A stretch of 64,000 nt of DNA, taken from positions 186,001-250,000 of the forward strand of contig BCIG01000026.1 in assembly GCA_001599915.1 (NCBI GenBank), in the 5' to 3' direction. Within the stretch, counting starts at the first letter, position 1, and the number at the start of each line of letters is the position of its first letter. Shown piece by piece: positions 1 to 12,093 of the stretch. Made by a program: the position numbers and the translations under genes. Below the pieces are notes generated by a model. That model was given only the letters and a program-made list of their open reading frames with translations. It was not told the DNA's origin and ran no database searches. This DNA is from Symbiotaphrina buchneri (lineage: Eukaryota > Ascomycota > Symbiotaphrinales > Symbiotaphrinaceae).

Positions 1-1
1 C

Positions 2-430
2 AGCAAGCGCATTGCTGAAGCCAAGGCAGGTGCAGCAGGTAAAGATCTCTGCGGTTACGATCCCAGGGTGTCCTGGAGCGATGAGGAATTCGAGGAGTTC
101 CGGTCCAGTCCTGAGGGTGCTATGGCTCTCAAGACCGGCAAGCTCGGCCCACCTCCCGTTGCAGATGGCGCTGATGTGCAAAACGGTGCCGCGGATTCCG
201 ATGAGGTGGACGAAGAGGCAAAAGGCATCTGCTTGAGGAAACGCTGCGAACGCCACCGCCAGTGGCGTACGGTCATCGGAGGGGATCTACAGTACGAGCA
301 ACGCGACGTGGAGCAAGAGCTTCACCGCTTGAAGGACGAAGAGGAGGACATCCGCGAGCGGAGCAGGTTGCGTAAGGTCCTCAGTGATGCTGATGGAGAC
401 GGTGGGACCGTGGAGGTCATACCTGCTTGA
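2..430 (+). CDS. 3' end of a PHD-finger/COMPASS Spp1-like protein (partial)
   Basis: An open frame enters from the left window edge and stops at 428-430, giving the last 142 residues. The visible part is acidic and then ends in a basic, helical tail: CLRKRCERHRQW is followed by about 35 charged residues (E/R/K/L heptad-like) and a short VEVIPA end. From memory, a Cys-Lys-Lys/Arg-Cys-Glu-Arg-His block followed by a charged helix matches the C-terminus of fungal Spp1/CFP1-type subunits of the Set1 H3K4 methyltransferase complex. The PHD finger itself would lie outside the window, so the identity is tentative. The frame is certain because it is open from base 2. Confidence 0.5.
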   Translation, partial: SKRIAEAKAGAAGKDLCGYDPRVSWSDEEFEEFRSSPEGAMALKTGKLGPPPVADGADVQNGAADSDEVDEEAKGICLRKRCERHRQWRTVIGGDLQYEQRDVEQELHRLKDEEEDIRERSRLRKVLSDADGDGGTVEVIPA

Positions 431-1146
431 TGGACGACCCATGAAATGACCGATGACGTACTCTTTCAGCATTGCTCGGCGTTGAAATGAGCCTGACTAC
501 ACGTTGTACTTGGGCCGGTCTTTGGTGATAGCCTCGAATCGGCCTCCAATGCCTGATCCTTTCATTTGGCTTGCAATTTTGCCCTTTGTCCTTTGGATTC
601 AGCGTTTCAAGCGGCGACAGGCACATATGGGATGGTGGCCTGGAGGGTTATTCCCCGCGTTGGCTGGCTGCCTTAGGCATAGTTGCCCAAAATTCTTCAT
701 AATGAGATTGGCTTGCTCTGCAGCCTCTAGAAATCATCACAGTCATTGGTAGATCATTGTCAGTGTGAAGGTGTACATGAGAATCCGGAAATGCTAGAGG
801 CTCGAGGACGCGGGTTTCTGTCTCGTCGGCAAATGCCTCATCTGTCCCGAGCTGCCATTACTCCTTGTGCTTGCTGATCAGGGGGTTCGGAAGCAACCGC
901 CAACGCATTCGGTTTCCAAGCCAGCACCACAAATAGCTTTGAACGTATCCAGATGGGCTCATTGACTGCATAGCGCTCTTTTTTCTAGCTACTCGGTGCA
1001 AAGGTAATCTGGAAAGGGTACCTATTTGGGATCGTTCCGTTCCCCGTCCGTCCGCTCAAAAGTCTAATTCGTGAATCGTGGTCCATTTTCATTCCAAAGG
1101 AGCAAGTGCTGGGAGAAGGTCGATCATACGCCATCTTTGGCCAACT
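431..1146. other. Convergent spacer, no gene seen
   Basis: This spacer lies between the 3' ends of the Spp1-like gene and the GH5 gene, so it should hold both 3' UTRs. I see no coding frame with family resemblance and no repeat. Confidence 0.5.
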
Positions 1147-2928
1147 TTAGACGCCGACAGCATTGTAGAACGAGCCAACTCCCTGCCTGAAACCTTGCTC
1201 CCACTCCCAGACAAAGCTGCCTCCTTGTCCGGACTCTTCGATCCGCCGCTTCACCCAGGCATCCAGCGCGCCAATCTTGTCAGCACCCGCGCCGGCATTG
1301 CCCAGCGCACCTTCACTTCTCATCTTGAAGAAGAACAGTGCATCCGAAAAGCCCGTGTCCCAGCCCTGGTCGAATCGGTCGTGCTCAAAGTTCTGACCTG
1401 GCGCTGCACCGTTCCAGTAGTTTCTGTGAGCGGACGTAGCGTTGGCGCGAAGGTTGTCCCTCTGAGCATTAGCATTCGCAACTCTTGCTTGCACGTCCTG
1501 CGGAGACAATAGTAGAGAAGGCGGAGCAGTTATCGCTCCGTTCTTGGTTTGCTCCACAAAGCCCCATTCCCCGCCATCCATCCAGTCCTAGTAAGGTGTC
1601 AGTCATATCACAAGCAAGAAGGCGAGCGGAGTGCAGACCATCTTCAACGTCCAGAAGAAGCTCCCACCCGCTCTACTCTGCCATTTGCGACTCTGGGCTT
1701 GGCCGAATTGACGGACGAGGCTGCCTCTGTCTGTGCCGCCAGCCTTATCCCAGGTCTGGCCATCAAGAACGCAGCTGTACTCTCCGACCACGACTTCTGC
1801 GGCACCGCCATCAAAAACATTGCCAGAATTTCCGTCGAGTTCTCCTAGTTCCGCATCCACGCTTTGGATGATCTGCTGTGGTGACCTGGATTTGTCCTTG
1901 TCCGCAAAACACCAGTATTTGTGCGCGTCGACAAACACAGGATTCGTCAGGCCACTCCACAAGGAGTTCTTTCTTCTGACGTACGAAATCGCCTGACCCA
2001 GGTTCCAAGCATCTGACACATAGATGGGGAGGCCCGGATTGACATTGGCAGCGGCCGATATGGTCCGGTCGTACCATTCGTACATGCCATCAGCAGCCCA
2101 CACTGCCTCATTGACAAGCTGCAGGCCGATTACGCCATCCATACCTCTGGCTTGTTCGGCAACGAAGACCGCACAGTCCGTAGCACGTTGCAGGTTCGAC
2201 TTGCTCTTCCATAGTTCCGCCTTGCCTGTATTGCTTCCGGAATGGGCATCTCCATTGGCTCCTCCAGGTAATGCATGAAGGTCCAGCAACATCCCAATTC
2301 CGTGGTTTCGGGCCCGGGCGGTCAAATTCTGCACAGCCGGCCACGCATCACGATAAACTTCAGATGGAGTACCCTCAAAAGGTGTTCCATGGGTGAATTG
2401 TGGGCCAAGCGTAAAGTAACCGATCGGAAGCCGGATGGCTGTGCCTGGTTGGGCATGACTTGTGAGCTAATGAGAGAGAAAGGACCCGATGAGATAGAGA
2501 CGAGGGAGAAATACAATGAGCAACGTTTACAAGGAAATCCAAGTCAGCGTCTGTCAGAGCATTGTCCCAATGTTGTCTCCACTTCGCTTTGGTAGCATCA
2601 AGCCCGTCCTTCTTTAATGAGCTATACAGAAACATTAGTCCATAGAGTTTCCAATCGCGATGAGTGGGCTTCAATACGCCGTCACCGCATCTAACTCGCT
2701 GCCGCCTTTCGCTCCTTCGACGAACATGCTAGGGCTAAGCCATTGTTCCAAGACAAAGGTGCTTCCCAGATTGGTGCCATGGTTATAGCGATACCGCAGA
2801 ACATCGTCTGCTGACGGAGGCTGGATTGTAGATGGACTGTCACCTTGCTTCCTTAGTGGTTGCTGCTGCTGAGCAGCAGGATACTGGTCCTGAAACGAAG
2901 CTTTGGCCTTGTTCAGGAACTTTTTCAT
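1147..2928 (-). CDS. Glycoside hydrolase family 5 exo-beta-1,3-glucanase-like protein
   Basis: Four exons give 534 aa; introns lie at 2677-2622, 2514-2445 and 1638-1588. The joins restore the family blocks HCTAIRLPIGYFTLGP and FFWTLKMDWMDGGEWGF. The catalytic acid/base is in LVNEAVW (about Glu231) and the nucleophile in VVGEYS (about Glu340, where many homologues have GEW). The family hydrolyses beta-1,3-glucan from chain ends during wall remodelling. Here, however, the N-terminus is MKKFLNKAKASFQDQYPAAQQ, a charged helix with polyQ and no hydrophobic signal peptide. The enzyme may therefore be cytosolic or secreted unconventionally. The start at 2928 has ACC before the ATG and is the only good choice. 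The last intron begins GTCTGC, a weak donor. Confidence 0.9.
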
Positions 2929-3627
2929 GGTTCTTGATGCGGAGTAAGATGTACTATAGCCTGGATGTGGTGGCTAGGGAGACGTTCAGGATGAGCGTCT
3001 GTCTCGTCGAGATCACTTGCTGTATCGACAGTATTGTCCTGAATTCACATATGAGAAGATTACTCTAGGTGGAAAGAAAGTGTAGTGATTTGTGGTCTTG
3101 TTATTTTTGCCCTAGAAGGAATTAAAAAACGACTCGCTACGAAACAGGGCACATATTCGCGGCCGCGATTGCTTTGCAGGTCACCAAGACGGTTCAGCCA
3201 CAAGCGATGACGTACGATGGTATCAGAAGTATGGCTTCACCTCCTCGATTCACGTATCTTACCTAATTCAGCTGCACTCTTCGAAAGCTAATAACAATCT
3301 GATATCGCGGCGACTATCACCCAAGCAATGTTGTTCGCAATCCTCATAAAATGATTAGTCTATGGTACAATAAAGGCGTTACTTCATCTTGGTCCATCCT
3401 CGGTGCACATGGTTTGTCTGGAAAGCCCCCATCGGACCAAGCAGTAGCTGCTCCAAAGTTTCCCCCTTTCGCCATCCCAAGCCCCACAATGTATCGATCG
3501 GGGCAAAATCTCTACTGACAAGTTCACTGTCACGGTGCCACGGCGCCGGCATCATATCCCAGTAAAAGCACATCCATCATTGACGCATTGAGAGACAAGA
3601 AGCTTTTCTTTTGTATCACCTGTATCT
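2929..3627. other. Spacer: GH5 promoter and TPD3 3' UTR
   Basis: Both flanking genes run on the minus strand, so this stretch holds the GH5 upstream region and the TPD3 trailer. No gene or repeat is recognised. Confidence 0.4.
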
Positions 3628-5878
3628 CTATGGCGAAGTATGCATAATCTCCGAAACGTTCGCCGCCGCTGTCGTTGCGAAATACCTTACATCCACATCG
3701 TTGTCCTGCTGCAGCTTCTCCAGATTAGGCATTATCCGTTGGTGTATAAGTTCCTGTCCCCTTGACGACGGCGACGGCGCTTCTTCTGCCATCTCAAGCT
3801 CCAGAAGAGTACCCTTTTCAGGCAGCCGCCCGAGCACGTCAATGAGCACTGCATATGATTTTGCCACGTTGAAGCGGATGTTTGGGATATCGTCACTGAC
3901 TAGCTTGTCCATCATGGGGAGAATGGACTGTTCGATGACGTCCAAATTGACGGCCGGGGCGAGCGTCTTTCCCATATCAGCATATACTCAAACAAGAATC
4001 TGGGAATGTATACTCACAGAAATGGCAAAACATGTGGTCATACGATACAGGTAGTTGGGATGCTGTCCCATGGCTAGGACTTTAGGAATGATGTGTTCAC
4101 TAGCCCATTCGACGCCAAAGACTTCAGTGAGCTTTTTGAGGTTCTGTGTCGCGGCCTCCCTGATGGAGAAAACGGTATCGCCCAGCCAGCTCATGCAAAG
4201 ATTGCTGAGCTTCTCATTGAAGAATTCTACGCCAAGTTGACCCGCAAGAAGTGGAATGTATTCGATGATGGCCAACCGGACACGCCATTGTTTGTCCTCG
4301 GCCAGCTGGACGATAGCAGGCAGAAGAGACTGGGAAAGCAGATCGATACCGATGACTGTCGCGTGTTAGACTATTTGATCCAATAGAGCAGCTAATCCCA
4401 CTCACCTTTGTTCACCAACTCAAGCTTGCTGATAATGTGTAAACGGACATCAGGGAAGTCATCTTTGAGCATTTGAAGGAACATGGGCAACAGATGCGAG
4501 ATGGTCCTGATATGGTCTGTCAGTTATCATTCTGCCATGTGAGATGATTGATCTTACTCTTCTTTCCCCAGTATAGGTGCAAGTCCGCTTATCTGTGTTC
4601 CAAGGGCTGCCCGGACATGTTGGGAAGAGTCTGAGACAAGATCTTCAATGCTTGTCATGATTTCATTCAGCAGGGTCTCTCTGTCCAACAGCCCGCAGAA
4701 CCCAGGAATCTGGCCAGCAATGGCTGTCCGGACCTCAGCTTCCGCATCTTTGAGAAGTTTGACGAAAGCTGGAACGAGATCCCGGTTGACGACTTCTTCA
4801 TCCACGGCCTTTGCAATCTATAGCGCTAGTTATTAGTTCGCGGACATAGAGACGAAAAAGAGAACCATCGCCAGGGCTAACTATGATCACGGTACCTTTT
4901 CGAATCGATCTGCTACCATATACCTGACCCTCCAACTCTTATCCTCGAACAGACTGCGTAGCGCGCTCAATAAAACGCCATGGCTAGATTGCTGCTCCTT
5001 TGGGACAACTTCTGCAATAGAGATCAATATATCGACAGTCAGGAGGCGCACGCTATCTTGATCGTCATTTGCAAGATGCTGAAATAGTGGAATCATTTCT
5101 TCAATGACGGTATTCGCCGGCATCTCTTTCACGAACTTAGCGAGGTTATTCGCAGCTTGTCTCCGTACCATAGGTGTATCGTCGTGTACAAGCTGGCCGA
5201 AGTGCTGGCGGAGCACTGCTTGAGATTCCGAAGAAGCTCTGCTGTAAGGTACACTGTAAAGACCAGTTGCGGATATCTTGGAAGTAAACCAATCGGCCTT
5301 TGATAGACGTGTTACAAGAGGGATGAAATATTCTTGGACTTGCTGCTCGGAAAGTTGCTCGCAGATTTTGTTCAAGGATTCGACAGCCTAACGAGTTAGC
5401 CATCATGGTATGGTAGGCGTTTGGATAAGAATACCTTCTCTCTCACTAAGGGTTCCTCGATTGCCGCCAGATTCTCCAATGGGGAGAGCAGGACATGTGC
5501 ATATTCTGGTCCACCGACATATTCGACGAAATCCCCCAGCTCAGCACTTAGAGCCGTTAAGACTTCATCTTCATCCTCAACGGATTCTATATTCCTTGTC
5601 AATATACACCCAGCGGCTAGTTTCTAACCGTGAAAGACATACCATCTAAGAAGGGTATCAATTCCTCGCGCGTACGCTCAGCCCCTAAGGCCAAGGCAAT
5701 TGTAGAGAGGCGATGGATGGCATTGAGCCGCAGGAGTACATCGTCATGCTTGAAAAGGTTAGCTATGTAACGAATGATGGCAATTCGCCCTTTGCGTCGA
5801 GAGTGGGATAAGCACCTTCAGCTCGTCCATTAAAACAGCAATGGGATATAGCTCGTCATTCTGGTTCTGTCCCTCCAT
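3628..5878 (-). CDS. TPD3: Protein phosphatase 2A scaffold (A/PR65) subunit
   Basis: Eight exons give 616 aa, the usual PR65 length. Introns lie at 5815-5749, 5642-5587, 5434-5388, 4895-4818, 4557-4507, 4405-4356 and 4017-3967. The protein is an array of HEAT repeats from end to end, for example [55 protein letters not shown] and [12 protein letters not shown]. It holds the PP2A catalytic and B regulatory subunits together in cytoplasm and nucleus and so sets substrate choice. The start at 5878 gives [21 protein letters not shown], the typical fungal N-terminus. The gene is divergent from FRS1 across 709 bp. No domain is missing. Confidence 0.97.
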
Positions 5879-6587
5879 CTTGAACTTTGTTCCCGACTAA
5901 CCGGGAATCGTAATCGGAGAGTCGCAGAGTTTGAAGCTTTGAGCTGCCCTGTTCGAACAACTTAGGTGATAGTCGTTGATTGCGGTCCGCAGGTATCAGA
6001 GGTGGCCGGCCTTCCAACGACGACGCAGGATCAAGAAGCAGCGCAATTAACGAGCATAAGCTCAATTTCTTTTCCTTCAAAAGACAAGTCAAAGACTCAG
6101 CAGCTTGACTCTATAGGACGCGAATGCTAGAGCAGTTCGTCAATAGCCGCGGGGTGGACCAAGCCGGGGGGTTGCAGTCTGTTAGCACAGCGTTCCGTGT
6201 ATGACCCGAACCTACAAAGTCGTACAGACAGCTCGCCAACCAAGAAATTGGGCGAGAATGGAAGTGAGACTGATGGCGGTGCGAGGCTGTGATGCGTATG
6301 GTTTGCAAGGATGATTTGGGTCGTGTGCCTGAGTAGTTCAATGATGAGGTGCAGCTTGTTGTAGAGGAAATCAGCTAAGGCGCTCAAGTTACGGGCATTG
6401 TGGCTAGTGCAAGAGCTTAAAGCCTCAATATCAAAATTCCCCACAGCCTCAGCGACGAATGACTCCCACCAGGCCTCAACTAGCGAACTGCCAATAAACT
6501 CATCGACACAGAAAGTGCGCCGGGCATAGGAGTCGGCTCATATTACAGGAGCGCAATTCGCGTCTGTTTCTCCTGACTCCCGTCACA
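5879..6587. promoter_or_regulatory. Divergent promoter region TPD3/FRS1
   Basis: This stretch of 709 bp separates two head-to-head housekeeping genes. It must hold both promoters and 5' UTRs. Open frames in it have no recognisable product and overlap on both strands, so I treat them as chance. Confidence 0.5.
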
Positions 6588-8876
6588 ATGCCCACCATAG
6601 CCGTCGACAAGGCGGAGCTCTTCAAGGCACTTGGTCAAGAGTAAGTGCATGCGACCGAGGAGTAACCAACAATCTATGCGGAACGCTGGAATAACTTTTT
6701 CGAATAGATACACTACAGAGGAGTTTGATGAGCTATGCTTCGAATTTGGTATACATCTCCCCGGAATGTCGCATACATGCGAAATGGCTTGAGGACTGAC
6801 AAGCTTCCAGGCATTGAGCTCGATGAAGATGTATGTAAATTAAGGAAGCGACCTGCTCGCATACTGAACGTGGATAGACTTCAAACAGCGAGAGGCCTGT
6901 CGTGAACGGCGTACAGGAGAGGCCACAACTCAAAATCGAAATACCTGCCAATCGGTCCGATCTCCCTTTTATACATACTTTCCGCCGTTGCAACACTAAA
7001 GGCCACACAGATATGACATGCTTTGTTTCGAAGGGATCTCGTTGATGTTGAACATCTTCCGAGGGAAGGCTGCTCCGCCGACGTACAGACTTTTGGCTCC
7101 TCCAGACGGTCAACTACAAACCATCACCGTGCATCCTGCGGCAAGTGGCCATCAATACCGGATAGGGTTTCACGGCTAATCAATTGGCGGCAGACAACCA
7201 AAATCAGGCCATATGTGACAGGCTCAATATTGCGTGGTATAACCTTTACTCAAGCCCGTTATGAATCTTTCATTGCACTTCAAGACAAGCTACACCAGAA
7301 CCTTGCGAGGCAACGGACATTAGTCGCAATTGGGACCCATGACCTTGATACGATCAAAGGGCCCTTCACATATGAAGCGTTACCACCAGAGGAGATCGAA
7401 TTCGTCCCTCTAAATCAAACTAAGAAGATGAATGGACGCGAACTGATGGAATTCTATGAAGTATGTCCGTCGCCATAACAGATACTCAGTGTGCTGATGG
7501 CCTATCCTTTAGAACGATCGACATCTTGGCCGGTATCTGCATATCATCCGCGACTCCCCGGTATACCCAGTCATATATGATTCTCAGCGGACAGTTTGTT
7601 CTCTGCCGCCTATCATTAATGGAAACCACTCCAAAATAACCGTGGACACGAAGAACGTTTTCCTGGAGATGACCGGCACTGACAAGACCAAGCTGGAAAT
7701 TGTCAATAACATCATGGTTGCCATGTTTTCTCAATACACCGAAGAGCCGTTCACGTAAGTTCACCAAGCCACTGCGAACCCTGTCATACTAATATCTTTA
7801 GCGTTGAGCCCGTCACGATCATATCGCAGCACAATCAAGAGACTCGGCAAACGCCAGATCTCACACCTCGAGAGACGCAGGCCGAGATCTCTTACATCAA
7901 TGCTTGTTGTGGTACAAACCTTACTGCAGCCGAAATTTGCGAGAAGCTCAAGCGCATGTCGTATACTGCAAAGCCATCTTCCAGCTCCCCTGATCTAATC
8001 GACGTCCAAGTTCCCCCAACACGTGCAGATGTGCTACATCAGGCCGACATAATGGAGGATGTGGCGATTGCCGTCGGCTTCAATGAACTTCCACGAGCTT
8101 TCCCCAACATCTCTGGCACAGTAGCGCAACCACTGATGATTAACAAACTATCAGACGTCGTCCGTACCGAGGCTGCAATGGCTGGGTGGACGGAAGTCAT
8201 GCCTCTCATCCTCTGTTCGCACGATGAGAACTTTGGCTGGCTCAACAGAAAAGATGACGGAAACACTGCCGTGAAACTCGCCAATCCAAAGACTGCAGAA
8301 TATCAAGTAGTCCGTACGACGCTACTTCCGGGTTTGCTGAAGACAATAAGAGAGAACAAACATCACAGCGTGCCGATCAAGGTCTTTGAGGTATCGGACG
8401 TAGCTTTCAAGGATTTATCCCTCGAGAGAAAAAGTAGGAACGAAAGACATTTCGCAGCCGCTTGGTGTGGGAAAACCAGCGGGTTCGAAATCGTTCACGG
8501 CTTATTAGACAGGATCATGGCTATGCTTAAGAGCGCATTCATATCCCACGAAGAGGGCTTGGAAGGCCCGAATCTGGATGGATACTGGATCCAGGAGGTC
8601 GATGGTGAGCATGTTCAACAGAAGAGCAAGCGAACTTGAACAGAGACTGACTGCCAAAGATGCGACTTTCTTCCCTGGCCACGCAGCTGCCATCCATCTA
8701 CGCCTCGGCGGGAAGCACCAGGTCATAGGTGTCTTTGGTATCCTTCATCCGACAGTCCTCGAAAACTTTGAGTTAAAGTAAGCCACTTCTTCTGGGATTA
8801 GCGATCGACATGCTTATGCAACTCATTTAGATATCCTGTCAGCACTCTTGAATTGCACCTAGAGGTCTTCTTGTAG
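6588..8876 (+). CDS. FRS1: Phenylalanine-tRNA ligase beta subunit, cytosolic
   Basis: Ten exons give 598 aa. Introns lie at 6641-6707, 6749-6810, 6831-6877, 6955-7010, 7141-7193, 7461-7512, 7755-7801, 8605-8659 and 8778-8830. Exons 2 and 3 are only 41 and 20 nt. The subunit pairs with the catalytic alpha subunit to charge tRNA-Phe. Recognised blocks are the N-terminus [57 protein letters not shown] of the B5 region and the end [18 protein letters not shown]. Intron 5 begins GCAAGT instead of GT; it has a CTAAT branch and CAG acceptor and is needed to keep [11 protein letters not shown] in frame. The last intron splits the final 15 codons from the rest. Confidence 0.97.
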
Positions 8877-9131
8877 TCTATATCATCGCGAGTCATGGAT
8901 AGATAAGAAGCGAAGTCTGTCAAAAGACACCGCCGTTAGATAATAAGAAGAATGTGACACGACGGTTCGCCATCGTCTGCATCCGTCTTGCGAGAAAGTG
9001 ACAACGCAGTGCTATGCCATAATGATTCCGCTCGCTAAAACTCCAACCCAGCAGGACCAAGGTCACAATCATCACAATAAAGGGAATGCTGCCACCTGCA
9101 GGGTATGACATCTCCGTAAACCAAGCATGCA

Positions 9132-11520
9132 TCACTGCATTTCAACTTCCATCTCTCGCTTTGCTTCATCAGCACCTTTAGCCTTGTTCCGTAACTTAGA
9201 AAGACCTAAACCGGCGATCCCAGCGGCCAGCCCACCCTTATCCTCAACTTTCTCCGTCAAAGTTGATCCAGGCACGCCAACGCCAGTCGCCACGTTTGCA
9301 GTCTCCAATCCGGTTGTGACGCCGGCACTCATGCCACCCTTCACTCGAGCTCGGCCAGGAATAGGGTCGTTCATTTCGGCATCAGTGCGACCAAAGAGCT
9401 CATGCCACCACCTAACTTTGTCTATATGTGGGAAGATCATACGTTCATGGCCTCTAGAAGTGTCGTCGACCAATGGATCATATTTCTCGTTAACGAACTG
9501 CTCTTTCCGAGAGATGAAGTAGTCCCACACGCTCCTCGTTCGATCTTTGACCCTCGCTTCCAGCCGTTCCTTTTCGGAGTTGTAGAGGAATGTACCATAC
9601 TGGCATGAATAAAGATGGTAAAGAAGCCGCCTCAGAAATCGTTCGTTGAATTCAAAACGGGTGGGATACTGATGTAAAAGTTGATAGGTAGCGTCCAAAA
9701 ATTGATGGAACACAGGGCTTGTCTCTTTGACCTTGGTGGCTTCTTTCTCCGAATGATGACCGGCTGCAGAAGCGCCAGTCTTCTTAGAACTGGGTGACGA
9801 GGTCTCGTAAGGGAGTATTTCGCCATCTGAGTCAACAAGCGACTCCTGACTCTTATTCTCCTTGTTAAAGAAACCTTTGGCACTCAGCAGTGCATTCTCG
9901 AAGGGATTACTCCCACCACCCGCTGCGGCAAAACCTTGGCCCCTGATTTGACTCCCTGTCGGCCCGTGGTGTTCTTTCTGTGTGACAAACCATTTCTCAC
10001 TGCTTAGGAAACCTGACCGGTGACGGAACATGTGCCCAAATGAAAGCCAGTCCTTTTCAACCAGCACAATGAAACCTTCTATCGTCCTGTAGTATGGGTC
10101 TAGTAGCAGTTGGCTCAGAGCGCTGAGCTGGCTCGTTCGATCCCATCCATCCGAGCAATGTATCAGAACATGTGAATGGTGAATCCCGACCTGCCTAGCA
10201 ATCTTGCTGGAGCCCTCAAGCAGGCCCTGAATATGTTTCAGCCACCCGCTCTTCTCCAGTAGCTCCCGATTCGGAGGTAATGGAGTGATATCTGAATCCT
10301 TCAGAGCATCTACAACCTTGTTTAGGGACTCCCGCATAACGTGTATGTTATCAATCCCTAAATACTCTTTCGTCGCGAGAGGATAGTTATCCATGTTTTC
10401 CGAGCCCAGTCCCACCGCTTGCATTGCCATAGCATTGACGGTTGGGCGGGCATCCACGATCATGTTCTTCTGTTGTGCCCCATATATCTTTGCCGGTGGA
10501 GGACTTGAGGCGCCATTGGTCCTTAGGACTAATTCGTCTTCCAATGCCTCCGCGTCCTCTTCGAGATTTTCGACCGTAGATGGCATTGATTCAGCCTGAC
10601 CTTCTCTTGGCATATCATCTTCCTCCGGAGGTGTAGTATCATCAGCGGCGAGCTGATTGTTATTTGAACTTGAGAAAATCGCCGTCACTAGTTTCTCGTC
10701 TTGTATGCTCCGATTGCCCCTGAAACCAGCCAAAGGCTGGGAGCTTCTAGTTATCGAGCAATTGTTGACCGGATGAAGGTAGGTTGAGACAGGTATACGG
10801 GCTCGTGAACGGAACTTGCCCGCATAATTCAGGGTGTTGTCAGAGATTGAGGAAGGTACTACAAGGAGAGCTGGGTATGTGGGAGAAAACTGTACCCCGG
10901 ACTGATCAGCAAGAGGATGATGGGAGAAGTCAAAGGCGTTTACCTTATAATCCACATTGATCCTTGATATTCTCCAACCTCTGTCAATACTTTTCTCACT
11001 TACGCCCAACCTCCTCCACTCGCTGCTCGCGTTATACAATTCCCAACCATTGACGTCCTTTTCCGGCTTCAACGGTCTGTAGCTGAACGCGTACAGCTTT
11101 TCTATCCTTCCGAGCTTACACGTCAGCGCTTTTATACTGTCGTACACGTCGCGAGCTTCTTTGTCCAGCACGAAGTGGAATGCCACATATGTGAAGTCAC
11201 GACAACGGATGCGGAGCAATGGCGGATTCCCGGTCACCATAGAACCAGGACGGAAGACACAGAATGCGATGATAGGATAGGTGATCCATAGTTCTTTCGG
11301 TCGAACCTTAGGAGCGGAGGATGACTCCCCAACGTTTTCAAGCGAAGGTTTGTCGGCAGATGGGATATGCGAGAATATGAGGTGATGCGGAGTTAAATGA
11401 AGTGTTCCTGTCACGGATTCGCCCCGTCGTACAGCTTTGACATCCTCGACCTGGTCGGTCAGCAAGGGCTCTTGTTTCGATTGCCATGACCCTCACCTTT
11501 GAAATACGTATCTTCTCCAT
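9132..11520 (-). CDS. YMR1: Myotubularin-family phosphoinositide 3-phosphatase
   Basis: The spliced protein is 762 aa. Intron 1 (11496-11451) follows MEKIRISK, after which VEDVKAVRRGE begins the PH-GRAM domain. The CX5R active site HCSDGWDRTSQ puts the nucleophile near Cys422 and the Arg near 428. The enzyme removes the 3-phosphate from PI3P on endosomes and the vacuole. A second intron at 10943-10890 is 54 nt, a multiple of three and stop-free, so it looks like coding sequence. It has a GTAAAC donor, a GCTGAT branch and a TACAG acceptor, and its removal joins NVDYK to FSPTYPALLVVPS as in homologues. Retention would give 780 aa. An acidic, low-complexity insert lies between GRAM and catalytic parts. 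Confidence 0.95.
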
Positions 11521-12093
11521 GATAGCATGCGCACTTCCGCTTGGTCTAGGGACCTGTTTGTTTTCGCAGCCACAGTCGAGATCAAGCTCTAAGATGAAAG
11601 CATTCAGCGCGTCTTCAGCAGGCCTCGGATGCTGGCACAATATCTATGGGCCCCGGAAGTATCATCGTCTCAAACACAGTCGCTTTTGTACCCGAGTGGA
11701 ATTCGTGTTAGATATCAACATAGCTATCATGCTACCTTGGGATATCACGGAGCTCTCCAGATGTTCCGGCCTCGTTACGTACCGTCATCTTGCCAAGACA
11801 GGCCTCTAAAGTAATGACAAGAGGTTTCGGGCAAACTGCGCCTCTAATTTGCGTCAAACCTTTTGAAAGCCTTAATTCCGTACTAGCGTGATTAGTCTTA
11901 TTATGTCATCCACTAGCCGTAACCTTCGGCTAGGCCAATCAGGCTCTAAGTGACCTTAGGGCACAAAACCTAGCACCACAATCGCGAAGTTTAGCAACTC
12001 GCATCTCGACAGCACTCAACGCCCCGCCGAGCCGTCGACGTACAACACACGACATACGACCGTTGAGCCAGCTCGTCCTCAGGTCTGCCCATC
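11521..12093. promoter_or_regulatory. Divergent promoter region YMR1/RPS3
   Basis: This 573-bp head-to-head spacer holds the RPS3 promoter. It contains a CTAGCCG/CGGCTAG inverted repeat (11913-11919 and 11927-11933) directly beside a CCAATCA box. No coding sequence is recognised. Confidence 0.5.
11935..11941 (+). promoter_or_regulatory. CCAAT box upstream of RPS3
   Basis: CCAATCA is a full match to the consensus bound by the fungal CCAAT-binding (HAP) complex. It lies about 150 bp upstream of the RPS3 start codon, a plausible promoter distance. Function is inferred from sequence only. Confidence 0.35.

Noticed and set aside
6111-6444. Gene between TPD3 and FRS1
   Set aside because: The two overlapping frames are short, have no conserved features and sit in a shared promoter.
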